DNA of 64,000 nt from CAYNJG01 sp965216885 (lineage in GTDB: Bacteria > Planctomycetota > Planctomycetia > Pirellulales > Pirellulaceae). This document shows, piece after piece, positions 1 through 7,571 of the stretch (the first letter of the stretch is position 1; each line of letters begins with the position of its first letter). The stretch is from assembly GCA_965216885.1 (NCBI GenBank), contig OZ244208.1, positions 1,426,001 through 1,490,000 on the forward strand, written 5' to 3'. Made by a program: the position numbers and the translations under genes. The notes under the pieces were generated by a model. The model was given only the letters and a program-made list of their open reading frames with translations, did no database searches and was not told the origin of the DNA.

Positions 1-150
1 GAGCTGGGGTGTGTCGAATACATTCGCGATCTTAAACGCTTGAGCACTGACGAAGACTGGGCATCGCTACAGCGTCAGGTGTTTGAGCGAACGAGGGAAC
101 CGTCCGCGATCATTCGCGAGTTGACGACGATTTCGCGAGCTTCCTGGTAA
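1..150 (+). CDS. 3' end of an unidentified protein
   Basis: The window opens inside a reading frame that stays open for 49 codons and ends at TAA (148-150). The visible tail is charged and probably helical, starting ELGCVEYIRDLKRL and ending TISRASW. It is too short to assign to a family. It converges on the minus-strand HAMP-type gene, whose stop lies about 50 bases away. Coding status is inferred from the open frame running in from the window edge and could be wrong. Confidence 0.5.
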   Translation, partial: ELGCVEYIRDLKRLSTDEDWASLQRQVFERTREPSAIIRELTTISRASW

Positions 151-201
151 GACGAGCGTGTTGTCAGAACCGCAGTCGTTGGCCGGCATTCGTCGCCTGC
201 G

Positions 202-753
202 TTAGACCGTCTCCTGCAGTTCGGCTTCAGGCTGTGCTTCGGTCTTTACTTCAGGCTGTGTGATGGCTCGTACCGGTTTTACCTCAGCCACAATCGTCTG
301 AGGCAAATCTTCTTCGTCGTTGTCGTAGTCGGCTGCGTCGTCCAGGTGATCGAAGATTCCACGGTCGATCATGGAGTTGTAGTCCTCGGCAAGGCCAGCC
401 CAGAAGTCGCCGCTGCGAAAGGCGATCTTCTCTGGCTTTCCACCCTCGCCGACTTGCTTCATGGCCTTACGAATGCGATAGATTGGGCCTGCAAAACGAT
501 TGCTCAGTTTCACCGAGTCGTACACGAAGATCGGCAGCAAAATCAGCATGACCAGTCCGAAGGCAGACTGGTTGTTCCACAACTCTTCCAGATGGTAGGA
601 CAGGCTGGAAAACGGATTTTCCATGTACTGCATCATCAACGTGAGAATCGTGGCGATACAGCCAAATACCAGCCAGTGTAGAAATATTCGGATCGCCAGA
701 GCGCCCTGGATTTGCGAGTCTATCCAGTGCTTTTTTCGAAGACGTTTGGCCAT
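202..753 (-). CDS. Membrane protein with a HAMP-like segment
   Basis: This 183-residue protein starts at an ATG with a purine-rich upstream stretch; a longer in-frame start exists, but the extra residues look non-coding. A basic N-terminus (MAKRLRKKHW) precedes two membrane spans, near residues 22-44 and 63-81. Right after the second span comes a HAMP-like helix pair containing FAGPIYRIRKAMKQVGEGG, the sequence type that links membrane spans to signalling domains in sensor proteins. No kinase, cyclase or methyl-accepting domain follows, only an acidic, Glu/Pro-rich tail of about 50 residues. It may be a stand-alone signalling adaptor. The HAMP call rests on pattern recognition and the function is unknown. 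Confidence 0.75.
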   Translation of the reverse strand: MAKRLRKKHWIDSQIQGALAIRIFLHWLVFGCIATILTLMMQYMENPFSSLSYHLEELWNNQSAFGLVMLILLPIFVYDSVKLSNRFAGPIYRIRKAMKQVGEGGKPEKIAFRSGDFWAGLAEDYNSMIDRGIFDHLDDAADYDNDEEDLPQTIVAEVKPVRAITQPEVKTEAQPEAELQETV

Positions 754-903
754 CACATTTTCTCTTGGGGGGACACTGAACCTCCAAAAGCGTAGTGTAC
801 GCACGGCCTCGGAGCCTCCCTGTCGAGCGACAACCCGTCGGCGATCGTCGTTATGGATGATCCTTAGGCCGTAGATTCGTCGCAATCGGACCCCTTGAAT
901 CCG

Positions 904-1059
904 TTACGGCACGTGCACCGGTATGGACAAGACGGGGACATGTCGGGAAATGGTCGGTCGCTGGTTGGCGGTGTGAATGATGGCCAACAAGGTGATTGAA
1001 GCCAGTATGGCGAGTAACAATGGCCAGTCAGACCTTCGTCGCCGTCGCTTTGTCGCCAT
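904..1059 (-). CDS. Small single-span membrane protein, 51 residues
   Basis: A short frame starts at an ATG preceded by a near-perfect ribosome binding site (GGAGGTG, four bases upstream). It encodes a very basic N-terminus (MATKRRRRRSDW), one hydrophobic helix (PLLLAILASITLLAII) and a short tail ending PVHVP. The positive-inside pattern predicts an N-in, C-out single-pass protein. It lies about 150 bases upstream of the HAMP-type gene on the same strand, so the two may be co-transcribed. No family was recognised. The strong Shine-Dalgarno and the clean transmembrane helix are the evidence that it is real. Confidence 0.6.
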   Translation of the reverse strand: MATKRRRRRSDWPLLLAILASITLLAIIHTANQRPTISRHVPVLSIPVHVP

Positions 1060-1338
1060 GGAGCACCTCCGTGTCTCTGAAAGATCCTGCCCACTTTCTC
1101 AATACGAAAAAGATTGGGCTCAAGTTCTCCCAAACGCTCGACGGGAATTGAATTACCGTTATGACTGACAGCATCTGCTAGCTCCTTGAACGCGGTCGCA
1201 AATACAGCCTCTTTTCACTGTTTTGCGCCAAATCCGAAACCGATACAATCAGCGTCCAGGGATACTTGCGGACGACCGTCGCCAGGATATGGATTTCCTG
1301 CATTCCCGAACTGCATTGATTCAGGCATTGAGGACAGC

Positions 1339-2601
1339 ATGAAGAATTGTCTCGCCGTTGTGTTGGCTGGCGGAAAAGGGTCTCGACTCGAGCCATTGAC
1401 CCGAGATCGGGCGAAGCCTGCGGTTCCCTTTGGCGGCAACTACCGCATCATTGATTTCGCATTATCGAATTGTTTGAACAGCGGTATTCGGAAGATGCTG
1501 TTGTTAACGCAGTACAAGGCCATGAGTCTTGATCGCCACGTGAACCTTGGTTGGCGACACTTCTTCTGCCGGGAGCTTGGCGAGTTCATCGACATCGTGC
1601 CGCCGCAACAGCGAATCGACGAACACTGGTATCAGGGAACGGCCGATGCCGTTTACCAGAATATCTACTCGATTGAAAAACAGGATCCGGAATACGTTGC
1701 GATTCTTGCTGGCGATCACATCTACAAGATGGATTACGCCAAGATGGTGCAGTATCACCAGGAGAAGAACGCGGATCTCACCATTGGCGCCCTGCGAGTA
1801 TCCCAGCAAGAGGCGCGATCGTTTGGCGTCATGCAGGTCGACAATGAAGACCGGATCGCCGGCTTTGCTGAAAAGCCGGACAATCCGGAATGCATTCCCG
1901 GTGATCCCGGGCACTGCCTCGCTTCGATGGGAATCTACATTTTCACCGCGAGATTCCTGTACGAGCAGCTCTGTCAGGATGCGACGCGAATCAGCAGCAC
2001 GCACGATTTTGGCCGCGACCTGATTCCGTCCATCATTAACTCGCACCGCGTGTTTGCATTCCCGTTCCGCGACGAGAATCAGAAGAGCGAAGATCGGCAG
2101 GCCTACTGGCGGGATGTCGGAACGGTTGATGCCTACTACGAAGCGAACATGGATCTGGTGTCGGTCAATCCGCAACTGAACATGTACGACGATGATTGGC
2201 CCATTCGCACGTTCCACCGCAACATTCCGCCGCCGAAGTTCGTCTTCAACCGGCGCGATGGCGAAGACCGACTGGGTCACGCCACGGATAGTATCGTTTG
2301 TCAGGGTTCGATTCTTTCAGGCGGAGAAGTCGAGCGATCCGTGATTGGCAACAACGTGAAGGTAAACAGCTACTCGCACGTTGACGGCTCAATCCTGTTT
2401 GACGGAGTGGATGTTGGCCGTCACGCCCGCATTCGAAACGCCATTATCGACAAACGGGTCTGCATTCCGCCGGGAACGGTAATCGGCTACGACGCCGACG
2501 AGGACCGACGACGTGGATTCACCGTCACGGACAAGGGCGTCGTCGTAATTGCTTCCGGAGATACCATCGAGAAGCCGACGGAAGTTGCCACGCTGGGCTA
2601 G
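1339..2601 (+). CDS. glgC: Glucose-1-phosphate adenylyltransferase (ADP-glucose pyrophosphorylase)
   Basis: GlgC makes ADP-glucose from ATP and glucose-1-phosphate, the first committed step of bacterial glycogen synthesis. The start chosen is an ATG with AGGA six bases upstream, giving 420 residues (E. coli GlgC has 431). A longer in-frame extension lacks family similarity. The N-terminal nucleotidyltransferase fold shows the loop AGGKGSRLEPLTRDRAKPAV near residue 10, WYQGTADAV near 97, GDHIYKMDY near 125 and the sugar-phosphate motif FAEKP. The C-terminal third has the hexapeptide pattern of a left-handed beta helix. No other glycogen genes are nearby. It is followed directly by a terminator, so it is probably a single-gene unit. 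Confidence 0.95.
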   Translation: MKNCLAVVLAGGKGSRLEPLTRDRAKPAVPFGGNYRIIDFALSNCLNSGIRKMLLLTQYKAMSLDRHVNLGWRHFFCRELGEFIDIVPPQQRIDEHWYQGTADAVYQNIYSIEKQDPEYVAILAGDHIYKMDYAKMVQYHQEKNADLTIGALRVSQQEARSFGVMQVDNEDRIAGFAEKPDNPECIPGDPGHCLASMGIYIFTARFLYEQLCQDATRISSTHDFGRDLIPSIINSHRVFAFPFRDENQKSEDRQAYWRDVGTVDAYYEANMDLVSVNPQLNMYDDDWPIRTFHRNIPPPKFVFNRRDGEDRLGHATDSIVCQGSILSGGEVERSVIGNNVKVNSYSHVDGSILFDGVDVGRHARIRNAIIDKRVCIPPGTVIGYDADEDRRRGFTVTDKGVVVIASGDTIEKPTEVATLG

Positions 2602-2659
2602 GAATTCCACTTAGTCGCGTGATTCAATTCGCGTGATTCGAGTTGGCACAATTACTCAA

Positions 2660-2697
2660 CAGGCCCTGTTCCGGCATGGAGCAGGGCCTGTTTTTTT
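2660..2697 (+). terminator. Rho-independent terminator of glgC
   Basis: A 13-bp stem with one G-T pair (CAGGCCCTGTTCC with GGAGCAGGGCCTG) closes a five-base loop and is followed by seven T residues (2691-2697). It lies about 60 bases after the glgC stop. Confidence 0.9.
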
Positions 2698-2759
2698 GTC
2701 GCCGCGAAGTTCGTGGCCACGCGCCCGTCGTGATGTGACAAGCGTGGGCTTTACGTCGG

Positions 2760-4433
2760 CTACGTGTTGGTAGCTGTCCCCGTGTCCTCAAAAGAGACGT
2801 CGACAATCGCCGAACCGACCGCGTCGCCGAAGGCGTTTGTTGCCGTGCGGAACCGATCCAACAGCCAGTCAATCGGCAGGACGAGTCCAATCAGCTCCAG
2901 CGGCAGGCCAACGGCGTTGAGCACGATCAGCATGGTGACCAGTCCGGCTTCCGGTATTCCCGCCGCTCCGATTGCAGCCAACGTGGCCGTGATCGCAATG
3001 ATTACCTGCTTGTCGAAGGTCAGTACGTACGATGGATCCACCAGCGCATAGGCCTGCGCGATGAAAATCGCGGCTGCGGCCTCGTAGAGCGCCGTGCCAT
3101 CCATGTTGATGGTCGCTCCCAGCGGTAGGACAAATTCCGTAGATCGTCGCGAGACGCCCGCCTGAACTTCGGCACATTCCATCGTGACCGGCAGGGTGGC
3201 GGTCGAACTGGCCGTTGAAAAAGCAGTCAGCAACGCTTGTGACATTTGCTGGAAGAACTGAACGGGATTCCGACGTGTAAACACCCACAGGAGCGTGGGG
3301 AGCGTGATGAAGACGTGGATCGCCAGCCCCACCAGAACCGTCGACATGTACCATGCCTGAGTTTTTAGTAACGTTAGGAACTGTCCGTCAAGTTGGGCCT
3401 TGGCGAACCGTGCGGCCACCAGACAGAAGATTCCGATCGGTGCGAGCTTCATTAGTAGTAGAATGAAATTCATCAGCGCATCGTTGATGCTGAGCACCAG
3501 GTCGGCAATCGCCGTTGAGCGGTCCCCCAGTGTCGTTAGCATGCCGGCAAAGGCAATGCTGAAGACGATCAGCGGTAGCAATTTGATCTCGACCATGGAG
3601 CCGAGCAAATTGCTGGTAAACAGCATTAGCACCAGGTTCTGGACGATTTTTCCAATCGATGGTGCGCCGGAGACCACGTACGCTTCGACGATACTCCGAT
3701 CGCCGCCGGTTTGAGATGTAAAGAGTACTCGGGCGTAGTTGGCTTCCTCCGGCAGCGCAATAACGGGCTTGGTCGTATAGACGCCTGTGTCCGTTCCCGC
3801 TTCGAATTCTCCGTTCTCAAGATCGCTGAACGTATTGCCATCGACGCTCCACTGTACGACTGCCTTGGCCGGCGTGGCGGCAGCTCCCACCTGGTCGATG
3901 ACAATTCGTACGCTCCATTCGCCCTCGTCGGGAATCGATGCATTCCGACTTTCGCCGTCTTCCGCTGCTCGATCGCCCGTGACGTTGTGCCATTCGACGC
4001 GCCGAGCGTCATTCTGTCCGGCGACGTGGGCGACCGTTTCCTCGCCTTCCTTGCGCGCGTCTTCAACGAGTTTGGGATCGATGCTTTTCCCGGGATTGAT
4101 AATGTTGACGACAACCAGCCCTGTGATCACCGCCAACACGGTCGTACACATGTAATACGAAACCGCGTAGCCGCCCGGACGCCCCAGTTTTCGCACGTCA
4201 CCGAGGCCCAGGATGCCACTCATCACACTGGCCATGACCAGAGGCACAACAACCATCTGCAGCATGCGCAGGAAGACTTCGCCACCAACGTCGAGTACCG
4301 CCAACATGGGGCGAAATGATTCGCCAAACATCGCGGGACCCGCAATGGCGACCGCAATGGCCGCAATGATCGCCCCGACGATGTACCAGGTTGCATGCCC
4401 GTGACCACCTGACTTCTGTTGCGTTTTGTTCAC
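2760..4433 (-). CDS. Dicarboxylate/amino acid:cation symporter (DAACS family) with a large insert
   Basis: This is an inner-membrane secondary transporter of the GltPh/DctA type, expected to take up dicarboxylates or acidic amino acids with Na+ or H+. Family signatures are present: the serine-rich hairpin STASSTATLP (406-415), NMDGT (443-447), and in TM8 the pattern D526-xx-R529-T530-xx-N533-xxx-D537, which matches the substrate and cation residues of GltPh. At 557 residues it is about 140 longer than usual. The excess is a hydrophilic, beta-looking segment between TM3 and TM4 (about residues 115-260). The start is GTG, with AAGGA eight bases upstream. It is divergent from the sigma factor gene. 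Substrate cannot be decided from sequence. Confidence 0.9.
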   Translation of the reverse strand: MNKTQQKSGGHGHATWYIVGAIIAAIAVAIAGPAMFGESFRPMLAVLDVGGEVFLRMLQMVVVPLVMASVMSGILGLGDVRKLGRPGGYAVSYYMCTTVLAVITGLVVVNIINPGKSIDPKLVEDARKEGEETVAHVAGQNDARRVEWHNVTGDRAAEDGESRNASIPDEGEWSVRIVIDQVGAAATPAKAVVQWSVDGNTFSDLENGEFEAGTDTGVYTTKPVIALPEEANYARVLFTSQTGGDRSIVEAYVVSGAPSIGKIVQNLVLMLFTSNLLGSMVEIKLLPLIVFSIAFAGMLTTLGDRSTAIADLVLSINDALMNFILLLMKLAPIGIFCLVAARFAKAQLDGQFLTLLKTQAWYMSTVLVGLAIHVFITLPTLLWVFTRRNPVQFFQQMSQALLTAFSTASSTATLPVTMECAEVQAGVSRRSTEFVLPLGATINMDGTALYEAAAAIFIAQAYALVDPSYVLTFDKQVIIAITATLAAIGAAGIPEAGLVTMLIVLNAVGLPLELIGLVLPIDWLLDRFRTATNAFGDAVGSAIVDVSFEDTGTATNT

Positions 4434-4805
4434 TATGGATCCTTCATCTGAAACAAATAATTGGTAGATGTGCTACTTGAGGTGGCGTAGGCATAACACG
4501 GTGATGGGCGCGCAAACAGCCAAAAACCGGAATTTGGAAATCGGGCATTTTTTTGCGCCCACGCCGGAATCAATTTACGCCTATACACTTCGAGGCTCAA
4601 CAATCCCTGCGTGACATGCGATTGGAAAGCCTTAATGATCGCGAGGCAGTTTCCACGACCGAGTGTGGGTGCATTCGCTTTTCCGCAGTTTTCGTCGCGA
4701 CGTGGCGTTCAGCGGACAAGTGTGAATTGTCAGAATTCATTTTGTCGTATAGTGCAAAGCTGTTACCTTCGATGCCTCCGCCGAACGCAACCATGATGGA
4801 GAGCC
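4434..4805. other. Divergent intergenic region
   Basis: This spacer separates the symporter start from the sigma-factor start and should hold promoters for both. No convincing ORF or RNA was seen. One plus-strand promoter candidate near its right end is listed separately. Confidence 0.5.
4727..4753 (+). promoter_or_regulatory. Candidate promoter of the sigma factor-kinase pair
   Basis: TTGTCA (4727-4732) and TATAGT (4748-4753) resemble -35 and -10 boxes, with a 15-base spacer that is shorter than ideal. Transcription would begin near 4760 and give a leader of about 45 bases. ECF genes are often self-activated from other promoter types, so this is tentative. Confidence 0.3.
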
Positions 4806-5390
4806 ATGACCGAGGATGAGCTACAAACTATCACGTTTGCTGGTGGTCAGTTTCCGATCGCGGTCCTGCTGGACAAATACAGGCCGTACCTGAAGCTGCT
4901 GGCCGCTCGCCACATCGACCGAAATGTCGCGAGCCGCCTGAGCGCGTCGGATATTGTTCAGCAAACACAGTTGGAAGCCTTTCGGGATTGCCGTAATTTT
5001 CGAGGTAGCACTGAGCTGCAGTTTGTTGCGTGGCTCAAGGTCATTTTGCTCAACAATGTAGGACAGGCTACTCGAACGCACATTCTTGCGCGAAAACGTT
5101 CCGTGCGGCGTGAGCAGTCGATGGTGACCGAGGATCGACAGACGCCGTATGAACCAGTCGGTTACGAGGAGTCGCCTTCCGCCGCTGCCATGCTGGGCGA
5201 GTCGGCCGTGACATTGGCTCAGGCGATGGAACGACTGACTGGCGATCAATACGAGGCCATTCGCCTGCGCTATATCGAAGGGCTGCCCCTGAGCGAAATC
5301 GCGCCGAGAATGGACCGATCACAATCGGCTGTCGCCGGACTTCTGAAGCGCGGTCTTCGTGAACTACGCAGCGCGTTGAGAACGGATTGA
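4806..5390 (+). CDS. ECF-type RNA polymerase sigma factor, planctomycete kinase-linked type
   Basis: This 194-residue protein has sigma region 2 (about 20-95, including SASDIVQQTQLEAFRDCRNF and FVAWLKVILLN) and region 4 (about 135-190, helix-turn-helix PLSEIAPRMDRSQSAVAGLL). It should direct RNA polymerase to a small regulon. A GGAGAG ribosome binding site precedes the ATG. Only four bases separate its stop from the start of the downstream membrane kinase gene, so the two are almost surely co-transcribed. ECF groups linked to Ser/Thr kinases are known from Planctomycetes. The inference is that the kinase controls this sigma factor. No anti-sigma gene is visible. Confidence 0.92.
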   Translation: MTEDELQTITFAGGQFPIAVLLDKYRPYLKLLAARHIDRNVASRLSASDIVQQTQLEAFRDCRNFRGSTELQFVAWLKVILLNNVGQATRTHILARKRSVRREQSMVTEDRQTPYEPVGYEESPSAAAMLGESAVTLAQAMERLTGDQYEAIRLRYIEGLPLSEIAPRMDRSQSAVAGLLKRGLRELRSALRTD

Positions 5391-5394
5391 AGCC

Positions 5395-7554
5395 ATGAAG
5401 ACGGAACATGGAAATGATGATCGAGAAGCCGCGATTGACGGTGCGTTTGCCGAGTATCTCCGTCTCGTCGATCAGGAGGGTGTGCCGGATTTGGAGGAGT
5501 TCCTCGATCGGTATGCGGACATCGCTGAGGAACTGAGGGCGCTCATCACGACGGCATCCACCGTGAAATCGATGGCCGACGCGACCATCGATGGCACACC
5601 CGCAGGGTCCGCCGGAGAGATGGATACGCTTCCGTTGGACTCAAAAAGTATGCTTGGCGACACGGTCTACAACGGTGACCTCGTCGGCGAATACGAGTTG
5701 GTGAAGGAGATTGGACGCGGAGGAATGGGCGTCGTCTACAAGGCACGGCAGAAGGGCATGAATCGGCTGGTTGCCTTGAAAATGATCATTGGCGGGCGAT
5801 ACTCGTCCGACGAGAGCGTGCGGCGATTTTACCGTGAAGCCAAAGCCGCCGGCAAACTGGCTCATCCCAACATTGTTCGCGCAATCGCGGCCGGAAGCCA
5901 TGAGGGCCGCCACTTCTTTGCGATGGAGCTTATTGAAGGTCGCACGCTGCGCGACGTTCTTCGTAAGCATCCCGAGGCGTTGCCGGTCATGACCGTCGCC
6001 CGCTACATGAAAGGGCTCGCGGCGGCGGTCCAGTACGCACACGAGAAAGGGATTTTGCATCGCGATCTAAAACCTTCCAATGTGATCGTTGACCAGAACG
6101 ACACTCCGAAGGTGGCGGACTTTGGCCTGGCCAAGCATATGGACGTCGATGCAGACTGTTCCTTTGATTCTGTATCCGGTTCGGTGGTCGGCACCCCAAG
6201 CTACATGTCGCCCGAACAGGCCACTTCGCAAAGTGACAATATCGGACCACAAAGCGATGTGTATTCGCTTGGTGCCATTCTCTATGAAATGCTGACGGGC
6301 AAGCCTCCGTATCGCGACGAAACGCCGGTGGGAACTCTACTGTTGGTGTTGAATGAAGAAGTGGAAGTCCCTTCAAGCGTCAGGTCTGGCGTTCACCCTG
6401 ATCTGGAAGCCATTTGTCTCAAGTGTCTCGAAAAAGAACCGGCGGATCGCTATCGAAATTGCGAGGAGCTGGAAGCCGAGTTTGATCATGTCTTGGCAAA
6501 AGAGCCGGTCAAGGCGAGGCGACTGAACGGGCGGCAGAAAGCCTGGATGTGGTTGAGAGACGTTCCTTTGGTCGCCTACGCGATTGGGCGTGATACCACG
6601 CGAACGAATCGGAGCCATCATCTGTCACAATGGGGCGTGATCCTGACGTTGTGCCTGTTGATATTTGGATGGAGCCAGCGAACGGCCATCGTGGAGTATT
6701 CCCGATTTCGGCGCGTCGAGATTGCCGTCGCCGGGGAACGGGGTATGTACGACGAAGTTGGTCACCTGATCGATCAGGCTCTACGGAAATCGCAACTCGA
6801 TAAGGCAGGGGAGAAGAAGGACGAACGTGTCCTCAATACCGTCGGTTCTGCTGCCATTCGCGAAATGCTACTGGACAACGAGGCAGACCTGGGCATCGTC
6901 CAGGAGAACGCGTTTGAGTTTGCGAAAATCGTGGGCGTGACTCCGCTGTTTCGCGAGGCGGTTGTGATCATCGCCCGCAGAGACCGTGGAATCAGAAGCG
7001 CGCTGGACCTGCAGGGACGCGCAGTCGCACTGGGACCGCCTGCATCCGGATCACGGATAACCAGCGACCAGATTTTGAGACAACTGGATATCTCCACGGA
7101 CGCCAAATTCCAGGATGTGCCGTGGACATCTCTGGAGCATCGCAGTGATCTGGACGGGGCGATCGCCACCGTTTCGTTGCAGGACTCCCGACTCAGGGAA
7201 ATCCTGTCGAATCACGATTTCGAGCTACTGCCCCTGCAGCTTGACGATGCCTTTGGGCAGTTCCAAAGCCATGGTTTTAAACATGCCGATTTGCCGGACG
7301 GAAGTGGCTACCCGGCGTCGAGCAAATTCCAGACGCTATCGACCAAAGCGGTACTCGTCGTGCGGACGAGTGCGCCCGACTGGTTTGTCGAAAAATGCCT
7401 CAAACGCATCTACAGCCCTCAGGACGGAAGGCTGAGTGCCCTGATTTTTCAACAGGAGGCGGCGTCAAATTCGGCCCAACTCTTAAGGTTACATCCGGCT
7501 GCGACGAAATTCTTCGGCAATCTTGGCGCCGAGCGCAGTCCAGTCGGGCAATGA
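5395..7554 (+). CDS. Membrane Ser/Thr protein kinase with extracytoplasmic TAXI/TRAP-receptor-like domain
   Basis: The 719-residue protein has a cytoplasmic kinase domain (about 100-370): glycine loop GRGGMGVVYKA (107-117), lysine in VALKM (K129), catalytic HRDLKPSN (222-229, D224), DFG (242-244) and GTPSYMSPEQA. One membrane helix follows (about 413-428). The remaining roughly 285 residues resemble TAXI-type TRAP solute receptors: the ADLGIVQENAFEFA segment, then FREAVVIIARRD, then the RAVALGPPASGSR loop. Such domains bind small ligands in the periplasm. The inferred role is a sensor kinase that reads an external ligand and signals to the sigma factor encoded just upstream. The N-terminal 90 residues look like a short helical region. 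The kinase call is firm; the ligand domain is by motif resemblance. Confidence 0.93.
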   Translation: MKTEHGNDDREAAIDGAFAEYLRLVDQEGVPDLEEFLDRYADIAEELRALITTASTVKSMADATIDGTPAGSAGEMDTLPLDSKSMLGDTVYNGDLVGEYELVKEIGRGGMGVVYKARQKGMNRLVALKMIIGGRYSSDESVRRFYREAKAAGKLAHPNIVRAIAAGSHEGRHFFAMELIEGRTLRDVLRKHPEALPVMTVARYMKGLAAAVQYAHEKGILHRDLKPSNVIVDQNDTPKVADFGLAKHMDVDADCSFDSVSGSVVGTPSYMSPEQATSQSDNIGPQSDVYSLGAILYEMLTGKPPYRDETPVGTLLLVLNEEVEVPSSVRSGVHPDLEAICLKCLEKEPADRYRNCEELEAEFDHVLAKEPVKARRLNGRQKAWMWLRDVPLVAYAIGRDTTRTNRSHHLSQWGVILTLCLLIFGWSQRTAIVEYSRFRRVEIAVAGERGMYDEVGHLIDQALRKSQLDKAGEKKDERVLNTVGSAAIREMLLDNEADLGIVQENAFEFAKIVGVTPLFREAVVIIARRDRGIRSALDLQGRAVALGPPASGSRITSDQILRQLDISTDAKFQDVPWTSLEHRSDLDGAIATVSLQDSRLREILSNHDFELLPLQLDDAFGQFQSHGFKHADLPDGSGYPASSKFQTLSTKAVLVVRTSAPDWFVEKCLKRIYSPQDGRLSALIFQQEAASNSAQLLRLHPAATKFFGNLGAERSPVGQ

Positions 7555-7571
7555 GCTACTTGCGGAGCGCC

